This document shows, in pieces, positions 40,502-48,301 of a stretch of DNA of 64,000 nucleotides (position 1 is the stretch's first letter; every line of letters starts with the position of its first letter). The notes under the pieces were generated by a model, which was not told the DNA's origin, made no database searches, and saw only the letters and a program-made list of their open reading frames with translations. Source of the DNA: Paenibacillus roseus (lineage in GTDB: Bacteria; Bacillota; Bacilli; Paenibacillales; Paenibacillaceae); the NCBI RefSeq assembly GCF_016424485.1, contig NZ_JAELUP010000117.1, positions 186,001 through 250,000 on the forward strand, read 5' to 3'. Both the position numbers and the translations under genes were made by a program.

Positions 40502-40663
40502 GGGGCTGTCCCAAAAGTGTACGCACGGCAGGGAACATCCCAATTTTCAAGCGAAAAGGACCTCAAATTCCACTGCAAAGTGGAATTTGAGGTCCTTTTT
40601 ATCGATGAAATTCGGTTCTAAGCGGGGCTAAAAAAATCACAAATTAACTTTTGGGACAGCCCC
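40502..40663. mobile_element. MITE-like nested inverted-repeat element
   Basis: 162 bp bounded by perfect 17-bp terminal inverted repeats GGGGCTGTCCCAAAAGT (40502-40518) and its complement (40647-40663). Inside is a second perfect inverted repeat of 21 bp (40554-40574 and 40579-40599, loop GCAA) whose right arm ends in CCTTTTT, so it may also terminate transcription. No ORF. The ends resemble those of Firmicute insertion sequences, but a parent was not identified and no target duplication is visible. Confidence 0.75.
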
Positions 40664-40687
40664 ATTTGCACTCTGTTTGTATTGAAT

Positions 40688-40738
40688 TATATTTCACCGT
40701 GAAACGAGCTTCTGCCGCCAAAGGACGGCAAAGACGTT
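40688..40738 (-). repeat. Dispersed repeat, copy 1 (downstream of the oxidoreductase gene)
   Basis: TTATATTTCACCGTGAAACG ... TGCCGCCAAAGGACGGCAAAG on the plus strand; a second copy lies inverted at 51285-51338 with two single-base insertions and a few substitutions. Each copy follows a coding region in the same relative orientation. It contains small hairpins TTTCAC/GTGAAA and TGCCG/CGGCA. Confidence 0.7.
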
Positions 40739-40748
40739 GATGTTCGGC

Positions 40749-41765
40749 TTACAGCGAAATCAATTTCCCGGTTGCTCTGGATTCAAAAGCAGCGAGAATC
40801 ACTTCCAAAGAGCGGCGGCCTTCTTCGCCGGAAACGGACGGGGGAGTTTTCGTTACAATGCTGTCCACGAAAGCGTTGATGACACCGCTTGTCGTCTGCT
40901 TTTCATTCGTGGCGATGGCCCCTACCTGATGGCGCTCAACCGAGCCGTTACGCAGCTCCACGATGACCTGATCGACCGGGTCGGTCCCGATTTTCAGGAC
41001 GCCGTTCTCGCACCATAGCACCGTGCTGTTATCCTCGCCCTTGTAGTACGTCCAGCTGGCGACGAGCGATCCGATTGCCCCGCTCTTCATTTGCAGAATG
41101 CAAACCGCATTGTCGTCCACATCCGTTTCCTTGTCGATGGTTGCAATCAGGCCGCCGACAACAGCTACTTCATCGTCAAGCAGCCAGCGGATCAGGTCGG
41201 CCTTGTGAACACCCAGGTCGCCCATAGCTCCCATAGTTGCTTCTTCCTTGCGGAAAAACCAGCTCGAACGCCCGTCTACACTCCAGCCCTCAGGCCCCGG
41301 ATGTCCAAAGGAGGTGCGGAAAGACAACACGCGCCCGAGCCTGCCTGTCTTCAGCAATTCCTTCGCTTTGACATGGGGAGGCATAAAACGCTGATTATGT
41401 CCAACCATCAGGTAGACGCCGTTCTCCTTTGCAACCTCGATCATTTGTGCAGCTTCCTCGTCGGTAGATGCCATCGGCTTTTCTACAAGCACATGCGCCC
41501 CGGCCTTGGCCGCATCGATGGAGATGGAGGCATGGGTCGCATTCGGCGTACAGACACTTACTGCATCCGGCTTGATTTCGTCGAGCAACACCTTGTAATC
41601 CGCGTAAACTTTGGCGCCAAACGGCGCTGCACACTGCTCGGCACGGGCGACGTTCGGGTCGCAAAACGCCACCAGTTCTACATGCTCATTGTCTTTATAC
41701 TCCGGGATATGACGTCTTTGCGCGATTGCCCCGCATCCAATTACCGCAACTCTGATTTTGCTCAT
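40749..41765 (-). CDS. Gfo/Idh/MocA family dehydrogenase
   Basis: 338 residues. The N-terminal Rossmann fold 'KIRVAVIGCGAIAQRRHIPEY' binds NAD(P), 'HVLVEKPMASTDEEA' is the family EKP motif, and 'GDLGVHKADLIRWLL' carries the catalytic His. The fold covers inositol, glucose and oxidised-sugar dehydrogenases. The neighbouring gene 16 nt upstream is an IolE-like isomerase/epimerase, so the pair may oxidise and isomerise an inositol or keto-sugar. Probably regulated by the divergent AraC protein. Confidence 0.9.
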   Translation of the reverse strand: MSKIRVAVIGCGAIAQRRHIPEYKDNEHVELVAFCDPNVARAEQCAAPFGAKVYADYKVLLDEIKPDAVSVCTPNATHASISIDAAKAGAHVLVEKPMASTDEEAAQMIEVAKENGVYLMVGHNQRFMPPHVKAKELLKTGRLGRVLSFRTSFGHPGPEGWSVDGRSSWFFRKEEATMGAMGDLGVHKADLIRWLLDDEVAVVGGLIATIDKETDVDDNAVCILQMKSGAIGSLVASWTYYKGEDNSTVLWCENGVLKIGTDPVDQVIVELRNGSVERHQVGAIATNEKQTTSGVINAFVDSIVTKTPPSVSGEEGRRSLEVILAAFESRATGKLISL

Positions 41766-41781
41766 ACCATTTAGCTCCTCT

Positions 41782-42552
41782 TTATGATTTATAGTTTTCG
41801 CTCAGCCATTCCCTGCTTGTCTTGACAGCCTCCAGCGGAGGGTTGGCACAACGGTCCTGCTCCACAATAATCCATTCCACATCCGCTTCCTCGGCAGACG
41901 CAATAATGCTTGGGAGATCCAGATCCCCTTGTCCCAATTCAACGGTATCTATCTGCTCTCCAGGCTCACCTTTGCGGTAATCCTTCAGATGGAGAAGCGG
42001 AAGTCTGCCTTTATACTTGGCAATATACGCCAGCGGATCAAGTCCTGAATATTGAACCCAGCCAATATCCATCTCCACCTGAAGACGTTCTGGCGATACT
42101 TTCTCATAAATCGTATCGAATACATAATTGCCGTCCAGTTTTTCTGTGAATTCAAAATCATGATTGTGGTACCCGAAAATCAGACCTTCTTTGCGGAACG
42201 CCTCGCCGAATCGCTCCAGCTTCTCAATCAACGCAAGCCACTTCTCATCGCTTCCCCGGTCATTCTCCTGCAAGTAAGGCAGAACGCCATAGCGGGCGCC
42301 GATCGTTTTCAAATATTCAATTTCGCCTTCCAGATTATTTTCAAGCTGCTCCAGGCTGATATGACTTCCGATTGCAGTCAGACCAAGCTCCGTTAACAGC
42401 GCTTTCAATTCTTCTGCGCTCTTCCCGCCATATCCGGCGAATTCGACACCTTCATAGTTCATTGCTGCTACGGCTCTTAAAGTTCCTTCAAAATCCTTCT
42501 CTGCACTGTCGCGCACGGTATACAGCTGCAGGCCGATTTTCAACGCTCCCAT
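41782..42552 (-). CDS. Sugar phosphate isomerase/epimerase (xylose isomerase-like TIM barrel)
   Basis: 256 residues from the ATG with GGAGG 9 nt upstream ('MGALKIGLQLYTVRDSAEKD'); the longer open frame has no SD. AP-endonuclease-2-type TIM barrel: 'MNYEGVEFAGYGGKSAEEL', 'FGYHNHDFEFTE' and 'VEMDIGWVQYSG' supply metal-ligand Glu/His/Asp residues, 'WIIVEQDR' the last Glu. Likely an IolE/IolI- or epimerase-type enzyme acting with the adjacent dehydrogenase. Confidence 0.88.
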   Translation of the reverse strand: MGALKIGLQLYTVRDSAEKDFEGTLRAVAAMNYEGVEFAGYGGKSAEELKALLTELGLTAIGSHISLEQLENNLEGEIEYLKTIGARYGVLPYLQENDRGSDEKWLALIEKLERFGEAFRKEGLIFGYHNHDFEFTEKLDGNYVFDTIYEKVSPERLQVEMDIGWVQYSGLDPLAYIAKYKGRLPLLHLKDYRKGEPGEQIDTVELGQGDLDLPSIIASAEEADVEWIIVEQDRCANPPLEAVKTSREWLSENYKS

Positions 42553-42752
42553 ATCCAAAATCCTCCTAATATTGGTAGTGAATATCCTGATGTCTATCTG
42601 CTGTTCAGCGATTCCCCAAGCGGCAGACTCGCTTAAAACCTTCATTTCTATCTTCTATTATAAAAAAACTTGCATGAGTGCCGCCATGCCGTATATCGTT
42701 ATTATATGAACAATTCTGCTGCCGAATTTCAAATCATGAGGAAAAGGAGCCG

Positions 42753-43610
42753 ATGCTTAGCATGGAAGCAGGATTATTAATGTGTGGTTTTTCGCATCAT
42801 ACCCAACTCTTCTCCCATATGTATGAACCGAACCGCTCCGGGTATCTGTTCCGGCTGCAGACCGAAGGCCGCGCAACCGCGCTGGTCAACGGCGCTATGC
42901 GCGAAATTACGGGAGGCGACTTGTTGCTCTATGCCCCGGAAGACCCGTATCAATTAACAATTTCGCCCTTCGACCATCCCCAGCGGGGACGCGTCATATC
43001 CAGCAGTGACTATTATTTGTCCTGCTACGGCGGCTGGATTGACAAATGGTGGAAGCGACGCAAAAGGCCTCAATTGATTCGGATTGATCCTGAGGATCGG
43101 CTCCTGTCGCTATGGCGAAATCTCATTCTGGAGAGACGGGCCATTGGAGGAGATCAGCCGGAATTGACCGATTACATGCTGCGCAGCCTGTGTCTGAGCA
43201 TCGATCGGAAGATTGATGAACAATCCTCGCAACAGGGACGTCTCTTTATCGCTTCGCGCATGAAAGCCTATATCGAGGAACACGCTACCTCATCCATGCG
43301 CGTCGAAGACCTGGCCAACCATGTCCAGCTCAGCGTATCGCGCGCCTCTCACCTGTTCAAAGAATACGTGGGCAAATCCATTATCGAGTACGCCCTTGAA
43401 ATACGGCTGTCGGTGGCGGAGGAGCGTATCAAATACAGTTCCATGACGCTCGAGCAAATCGCCGAGACATGCGGCTTTGGCAGCTACTCCTACTTCTTCC
43501 GCATCTTCCGCAGAAAGCACGGCATTTCACCGGCTGAATTCAGACGCAGTTTCACGTCCGGCATCTCGCTGACCACACCTGAGGAGCAGATGGGCAGTGA
43601 CAACCCTTAA
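42753..43610 (+). CDS. AraC family transcriptional regulator
   Basis: 285 residues. I chose the ATG of 'MLSMEAGLLMCGFSHH' 3-4 nt after AAGGAG; the ATG three codons later is 12 nt from it and is equally possible. An N-terminal cupin-like sensing domain ('LFRLQTEGRATALVNGAMREITGGDLLLYAPEDPY') is followed by the double HTH ('MRVEDLANHVQLSVSRASHLFKEYVG', 'TLEQIAETCGFGSYSYFFRIFRRKHGISPAEFR'). It is divergent from the epimerase-dehydrogenase pair across a 200-nt region and probably activates it in response to the pathway sugar. Confidence 0.9.
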   Translation: MLSMEAGLLMCGFSHHTQLFSHMYEPNRSGYLFRLQTEGRATALVNGAMREITGGDLLLYAPEDPYQLTISPFDHPQRGRVISSSDYYLSCYGGWIDKWWKRRKRPQLIRIDPEDRLLSLWRNLILERRAIGGDQPELTDYMLRSLCLSIDRKIDEQSSQQGRLFIASRMKAYIEEHATSSMRVEDLANHVQLSVSRASHLFKEYVGKSIIEYALEIRLSVAEERIKYSSMTLEQIAETCGFGSYSYFFRIFRRKHGISPAEFRRSFTSGISLTTPEEQMGSDNP

Positions 43611-43683
43611 GATGCGTAATTCATATAAAAAGCTTGTCCGCCAGCAATTTGGAACGGACAAGCTTCAAGAGTGAGTGGAACAG

Positions 43684-43965
43684 CTATTGTCCATTCCCGT
43701 TTATCAGCCATACAACTGCCCATACAAGTGCCGTATTGACAATGAACAGAAGTGGAATGCCGATGACAAAGGACGCATGCTTCGTCTTGTGGCTCCACAT
43801 TCGCATACCAAGCCAAATTCCCGCTGCCCCGCCAAAAGCAGCTGTACCAAACATCTGCTTTTCCGGTATGCGTCTGACCCGCCGCCGGGCTTTCCGCTTA
43901 TCCGCATGCATCAGCAGCAGACCTGCCGTATTAATAATCAGCAAATAAATAATGAGAATTATCAT
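43684..43965 (-). CDS. DUF1294 membrane protein
   Basis: 93 residues. Three hydrophobic helices and the family pattern 'HADKRKARRRVRRIPEKQM' with 'GGAAGIWLGMRMWSHKTKHASF' define DUF1294 (B. subtilis YsdA-like). Its ATG overlaps the stop of the upstream lipoprotein gene by 4 nt. Function unknown. Confidence 0.9.
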   Translation of the reverse strand: MIILIIYLLIINTAGLLLMHADKRKARRRVRRIPEKQMFGTAAFGGAAGIWLGMRMWSHKTKHASFVIGIPLLFIVNTALVWAVVWLINGNGQ

Positions 43966-44570
43966 TTGCGCATGTAATAGGCCGCATCTGTGGCCCCTTT
44001 CTCCGCTTTCCCGCTAAATACCAGCACATAGTCGCCAATCTCATATTCCATCGACCATGTATCGGCATAGAACACATTATGGCTATTGTCCCCCGGGGAA
44101 TGCATGGTATAGCCGTCTCCGAGCACAGCCGCTATTTCCTCGAAGGTCTGCCCTACTTTGACGCCGAACAGTTCGCTTCCACTCCTAAAACCCATTTGCT
44201 GGATCGTTCCGTCTATAAGCTGATCGTCGTTATCCTTGCGGGCATCGGTGAACAGGACAAGTCGGGGATAAGAGAAATACAGACCGCCTTCCCAATAATC
44301 CATGGTCTCAGGCTCCCCCCAATCCCTGATGACATCGCTGGTTAAATCGCCAATTCCAAACTCAATGCCCTCAATAAGGCCTTCCGAAGCTGAAGATGGG
44401 AATTTTTTCTCTATCCCGTCTTCAGACGTTGGCACTTGTTTCTCCTCCGATTCATCCGTCTGCTGCCCGTTATTCGTATGGTTTATGGTCTCTGCCGGTG
44501 TATTGGCAGCACATCCTGACAAAAGCACAGTCGAGATGATCATACTCGCCGTCCATCGCTTCCATTCCAT
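43962..44570 (-). CDS. Lipoprotein, possibly DUF4309
   Basis: 202 residues. Signal peptide with lipobox LLSGC (Cys19), a Thr/Glu-rich linker (to about 65), then a globular domain with two similar halves: 'LIEGIEFGIGDLTSDVIRDWGEPE' and 'LFGVKVGQTFEEIAAVLGDGY', each resembling the SmpA/DUF4309 turn in which a small helix precedes a G-x-P or G-D-G turn. It ends in 'YEIGDYVLVFSGKAEKG'. Surface-anchored, role unknown. Co-transcribed with the DUF1294 gene. Confidence 0.65.
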   Translation of the reverse strand: MEWKRWTASMIISTVLLSGCAANTPAETINHTNNGQQTDESEEKQVPTSEDGIEKKFPSSASEGLIEGIEFGIGDLTSDVIRDWGEPETMDYWEGGLYFSYPRLVLFTDARKDNDDQLIDGTIQQMGFRSGSELFGVKVGQTFEEIAAVLGDGYTMHSPGDNSHNVFYADTWSMEYEIGDYVLVFSGKAEKGATDAAYYMRK

Positions 44571-44644
44571 TTATACCCTCTCCTTTGCGGTCTCTTGTCT
44601 ATTTTAAACGATGGAGAAGGACATGCTCAACCAAGCCCGGAGGA

Positions 44645-46993
44645 TCATTTAACCAGGACATAACACTCTTCGGGCTGCGAGGTAATGAAGGGACTTGGTG
44701 TGCCAATTGAGAAAATCCGCAGCGCATGCATCGCTCGTGTGCAAACCGTATAGAAGAGCTTGCGCTCGCTTTCCCTGGCGTAACACGCAACGGAACCATC
44801 ATATACAATAACCGCGTCAAATTCGACTCCTTTGGCCAGATAAGCAGGAATTACCTGAGCTCCTTTGGCGAATGAGCCCGTGCCCTTCTTGATCAACTGC
44901 AGCGAGATGCGCTCTTTTAGACTCTCATAAGCATTCAGGCTCTCTGCGGCGGTTTTGCAGATCAGACCGATCGATTCATAGCCCTCGCTTTGCAGCTGCC
45001 GAATTTCTTCATGTATTCTGTCATGCCATTCATTCCTGTCCACCACCGCAACCTTCGGCAGTTCGCCGCTCCGGTCAAAGGGAATAATGTCTTTGCCTTC
45101 GACCATGCATTTAGTAAACTCAACAATCTCCTTTGTCGAACGATAGCTGCGGGTTAAGCGAATGACTTCGGTCTGATCCCCACCGAACAAGTCCGCAGCT
45201 GGCTGGAGATTCCCCAGGACAGAAGTATGAGCGTAGATGGATTGATTAAAATCCCCAAGCGCCGTCATCCTGCTTCGCGGGAACAGATGCTTCATGAACT
45301 CAAGCTGGAACGCCGAGTAATCCTGGACTTCATCAATAACAACATGGCGGACATGCGTATTCATGCGAAAGCCGTTAAGCAGTTCGGTCAAATACAGGTA
45401 TGGAGTCGCATCCTCATAGGACAAACAGCCGTCAGCCAGCGCTGCCGTCGTCTGCCCTGCAATTTCAGTCCAAGTCCGCGGCAGCTCCTCCTCCAGAAGC
45501 GCCAGGGACGCTGCCAAGCCGTTCTGGCTGAACAACAGGCTATACATCTTTCTGACATCTACAAATTCCAAGCACTTTACCCATGTGCGCACCGGGGACA
45601 GCTGCTGCTGTACGATAATGCCGGCGAGAATGACTTTTTCCTGATCCAGATCATCGAAGGTTTCGATTTCATTCCGGCTTGACTTGCGCAGACGCTGATA
45701 AGCGCGCTGATATTCCTCTTCGCTCAGCAGTTCCATCTCTTCTTCAACCCACTGCTGCTTGCGCTGCAGCTTCTCAAATGACTTCAGCTCTCCGAGTACC
45801 CACTCCTTGAGCAGTTCAATTCGGTTAGGAATACGAATGGCTGGGTCCAGAGAATAAAAATGTTGGCTTAATCGCTCTGCAGAGATGACTTCATAGCCCC
45901 GAAAGCGTACCGGCTTGAACACCATACCCTCCGTGCCAAGCTTCCGGACATAACTTTGCAGCAGATGAAGAAAAGCGGCGGAAGATTTATACCCGATTCC
46001 CTCCAGCCGAATCTCATAACCGCCGGCTTGTTCCTGTGCAAGTACGTATTCAATTTGATCAAAAGGATCTTCCACTGCAAACTCGCTGCCAAGTCGGCTT
46101 TCCAGATATTCCTGGAACGTCGTCTGCACCATGTTTTCCTCACCAAGCTCAGGAAGAACAGTGGAGACATAACTGTTAAACAACGGATTTGGAGAAAAGA
46201 GCACCATCTGATCCGCTTTAAGCGTCTCACGATGCCTGTAAAGCAAATACGCAACTCGCTGCAGCGCGGCGGATGTTTTGCCGCTGCCTGCTGCTCCCTG
46301 GACAATAAGCATCTTGGCCTGCTCATTGCGAATCACCTGATTTTGCTCGCGCTGAATGGTCGCTACTATACTCCGCATCTGAGCATCGGCTGTCCGGCTC
46401 AGCGCCTGCTGCAGCAATTCATCGCCAATCGTGATGCCGGTATCGAAGAGAAAACGAATCTGCCCGTCACGAATGACAAATTGCCGCTTCAGCTCCATCT
46501 CCCCCGCAATGCGCCCGGACGGCGTATCATACTGTGCAGCGCCCGGACCGTAGTCATAATACAGGCTTGAAATGGGAGCGCGCCAGTCATAGATTAGAAA
46601 ATCGAGGCCGTCCTCTTCAATAAAGGAGGCAATCCCAAGATAGATTTGATCAACTTGCTTCCCGCCTTCCTCTCGGAAGTCGATTCGTCCGAAATAAGGC
46701 GACTGAATGAGGCGCTTATATTTGTCTAGCCGCATACGCGCATGGCGGTGGCTCCGCTCTCTCTCATTCATAATATCTGCTTGCTGCTTCATGCTGAAAT
46801 AGGTTTCGATCAGGTCCTCCGCATTGCTCAAGTTGATGGTGACCTCATCCCAAAAATGCTTGCGAATTTCTACAACATCCGAACGAACTCCGCTTGTTCG
46901 TTCCTCCAGCGCAGCGACTTCCTTACGGATTTTACGCGTAACCGAGTCGACCCGCTCCTGTTCAGCCTGCCACTGTTCTTCAGAAATACTCAT
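44645..46993 (-). CDS. helD: RNA polymerase recycling ATPase HelD
   Basis: 782 residues, SF1 helicase-like. N-terminal coiled coil (residues about 5-90, with 'RERSHRHARMRLDKY') that inserts into the RNAP secondary channel; Walker A GAAGSGKT at 233-240; 'HVVIDEVQDYSAFQLE' Walker B; 'TALGDFNQSIYAH' and 'IRLTRSYRSTKEIVEF' motifs IV-V; C-terminal 'YLAKGVEFDAVIVYD'. HelD releases stalled RNA polymerase from DNA. Length and motif order are as in B. subtilis HelD. Confidence 0.95.
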   Translation of the reverse strand: MSISEEQWQAEQERVDSVTRKIRKEVAALEERTSGVRSDVVEIRKHFWDEVTINLSNAEDLIETYFSMKQQADIMNERERSHRHARMRLDKYKRLIQSPYFGRIDFREEGGKQVDQIYLGIASFIEEDGLDFLIYDWRAPISSLYYDYGPGAAQYDTPSGRIAGEMELKRQFVIRDGQIRFLFDTGITIGDELLQQALSRTADAQMRSIVATIQREQNQVIRNEQAKMLIVQGAAGSGKTSAALQRVAYLLYRHRETLKADQMVLFSPNPLFNSYVSTVLPELGEENMVQTTFQEYLESRLGSEFAVEDPFDQIEYVLAQEQAGGYEIRLEGIGYKSSAAFLHLLQSYVRKLGTEGMVFKPVRFRGYEVISAERLSQHFYSLDPAIRIPNRIELLKEWVLGELKSFEKLQRKQQWVEEEMELLSEEEYQRAYQRLRKSSRNEIETFDDLDQEKVILAGIIVQQQLSPVRTWVKCLEFVDVRKMYSLLFSQNGLAASLALLEEELPRTWTEIAGQTTAALADGCLSYEDATPYLYLTELLNGFRMNTHVRHVVIDEVQDYSAFQLEFMKHLFPRSRMTALGDFNQSIYAHTSVLGNLQPAADLFGGDQTEVIRLTRSYRSTKEIVEFTKCMVEGKDIIPFDRSGELPKVAVVDRNEWHDRIHEEIRQLQSEGYESIGLICKTAAESLNAYESLKERISLQLIKKGTGSFAKGAQVIPAYLAKGVEFDAVIVYDGSVACYARESERKLFYTVCTRAMHALRIFSIGTPSPFITSQPEECYVLVK

Positions 46994-47170
46994 CGGTCTT
47001 CGCTCCCCTCCAGAAAAAAATGTTCAAACCCTATCAGAAACAAGATGCGCGATATTGACAAGAGATAAAACAGGGATTATAATAAAAGTAATAAATAATA
47101 ATTGTGTTACTTTTTTCTCTTTTTAGCGATCATTTCTATTGTACCAGTAGTCTGTCGTGAAATCAACACA

Positions 47171-47200
47171 CCTCCAGCTTTATACAGGCTGGAGGTTTTT
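47171..47200 (+). terminator. Terminator-like hairpin in the leader of the peroxidase gene
   Basis: CCTCCAGC (47171-47178) and GCTGGAGG (47188-47195) form a perfect 8-bp stem followed by TTTTT. It lies on the plus strand only 33 nt before the peroxidase start and has no plus-strand gene before it in this intergenic region. It could attenuate peroxidase transcription or end a short leader RNA. Confidence 0.65.
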
Positions 47201-47232
47201 AGCTTAAATTCTTCATACTGGAGGAAAAAACG

Positions 47233-47709
47233 ATGTCCATTTATAACATTGACGTCCGCACAATTGAAGGCACTGATACGACCCTGGAAGACTACGAGGG
47301 CAAAGTCCTGCTTATCGTCAACACAGCGAGCGCATGCGGCTTGACCCCTCACTATGCAGGTCTTCAGCAGCTTTATGAGGATTACGGCGATCAAGGGCTT
47401 GTGGTGCTGGGTTTCCCGTGCAACCAGTTTGCCGGACAGGAGCCCGGAACAGAAGAGGAAATCAAATCGTTTTGCGAGCTAAACTACCAGGTAACCTTCC
47501 CGCTATTCGGCAAAATTGATGTGAAGGGCGACAACATCCACCCATTATACGCCTATTTGCTTGAGCATACGCCGGCTCCTTATCAGAACGGGGACATCGA
47601 ATGGAATTTTGCCAAGTTTCTTGTGGATCGTGAAGGTCATGTTGTCAAACGTTTCGGGTCCAGAACCGAGCCTTCCTCCCTCGAGAGCGACATTAAGCAG
47701 CTTCTGTAA
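47233..47709 (+). CDS. Glutathione peroxidase-like thiol peroxidase
   Basis: 158 residues, the usual bacterial size. Peroxidatic Cys35 in 'VNTASACGLTPHYAGLQQLYE' replaces selenocysteine; 'VLGFPCNQFAGQEPGT' has the Gln of the catalytic triad and the resolving-type Cys, and 'IEWNFAKFLVDREGHVVKRF' contains the Trp-Asn pair. It reduces peroxides with thioredoxin in most Gram-positives. SD GGAGG is close to the ATG. Confidence 0.93.
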   Translation: MSIYNIDVRTIEGTDTTLEDYEGKVLLIVNTASACGLTPHYAGLQQLYEDYGDQGLVVLGFPCNQFAGQEPGTEEEIKSFCELNYQVTFPLFGKIDVKGDNIHPLYAYLLEHTPAPYQNGDIEWNFAKFLVDREGHVVKRFGSRTEPSSLESDIKQLL

Positions 47710-47796
47710 TTTCCCTCCTAAAATTATGACTGGATGCCTTGTTTTCCCATGCGGAAAGCAGGTCTCCGGTTATAAAAAAATTTTCTCAAAAAACTA

Positions 47797-47825
47797 TTGC
47801 GCAGTTATTCATTTTATGGCATAAT
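47797..47825 (+). promoter_or_regulatory. SigA-type promoter of the tRNA pair
   Basis: TTGCGC (47797-47802) and CATAAT (47820-47825) are 17 nt apart and lie 50 nt upstream of tRNA-Thr. Confidence 0.6.
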
Positions 47826-47875
47826 TCTTTTTGTGCTAAGCTGAAACAATTTCCTTCGCAGCACATTGTTGGTAC

Positions 47876-47951
<76 letters not shown>

Positions 47952-47955
47952 CTTT

Positions 47956-48032
47956 CGGGACGTAGCTCAGCTTGGTAGAGCACCTGGTTTGGGACCAGGG
48001 GGTCGCATGTTCAAATCGTGTCGTCCCGACCA
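47956..48032 (+). tRNA. tRNA-Pro (anticodon TGG)
   Basis: 77 nt including encoded CCA, only 4 nt after tRNA-Thr. Acceptor CGGGACG/CGTCCCG is perfect; D-arm GCTCAGCTTGGTAGAGC; anticodon loop TTTGGGA with anticodon TGG; T-loop TGTTCAAATCG. Processed with tRNA-Thr from one transcript. Confidence 0.98.
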
Positions 48033-48055
48033 TTATATTGAATAGATGTTATGGA

Positions 48056-48079
48056 AAACCTGATGTAGCAGGTTTTTTT
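48056..48079 (+). terminator. First terminator of the tRNA operon
   Basis: AAACCTG, loop ATGTAG, CAGGTTTTTTT, 24 nt after tRNA-Pro. Confidence 0.85.
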
Positions 48080-48124
48080 ATTTGCCTTTTTTCTATATAT
48101 GACATATGCTGCATGATTTTTAAT

Positions 48125-48152
48125 ACACGCATCTTTTGGTGCGTGTTTTTTT
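48125..48152 (+). terminator. Second, tandem terminator of the tRNA operon
   Basis: ACACGCA, loop TCTTTTGG, TGCGTGT then a run of T to 48152. It backs up the first terminator and isolates the helicase gene. The remainder of 48153-48301 has no gene that I can support. Confidence 0.85.
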
Positions 48153-48301
48153 ATTCTCATTTCCCTCTACCCTCTCCGCTTTCCAAAATCTTTATATATT
48201 CCCTCGTCGTCTGTCATCTAATTTCAAGTCTCCCTTATGATTCTCGCCTTTTAGGGCCATACTAATTCTATCTGATTCCTTGTACTGGAAAGGAGCCTCG
48301 T

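Noticed and set aside
40498..40748. Riboswitch in the gap after the TPM gene
   Set aside because: The gap is fully explained by the nested inverted-repeat element and a dispersed repeat; it lies between convergent genes, so it is not a 5' leader.
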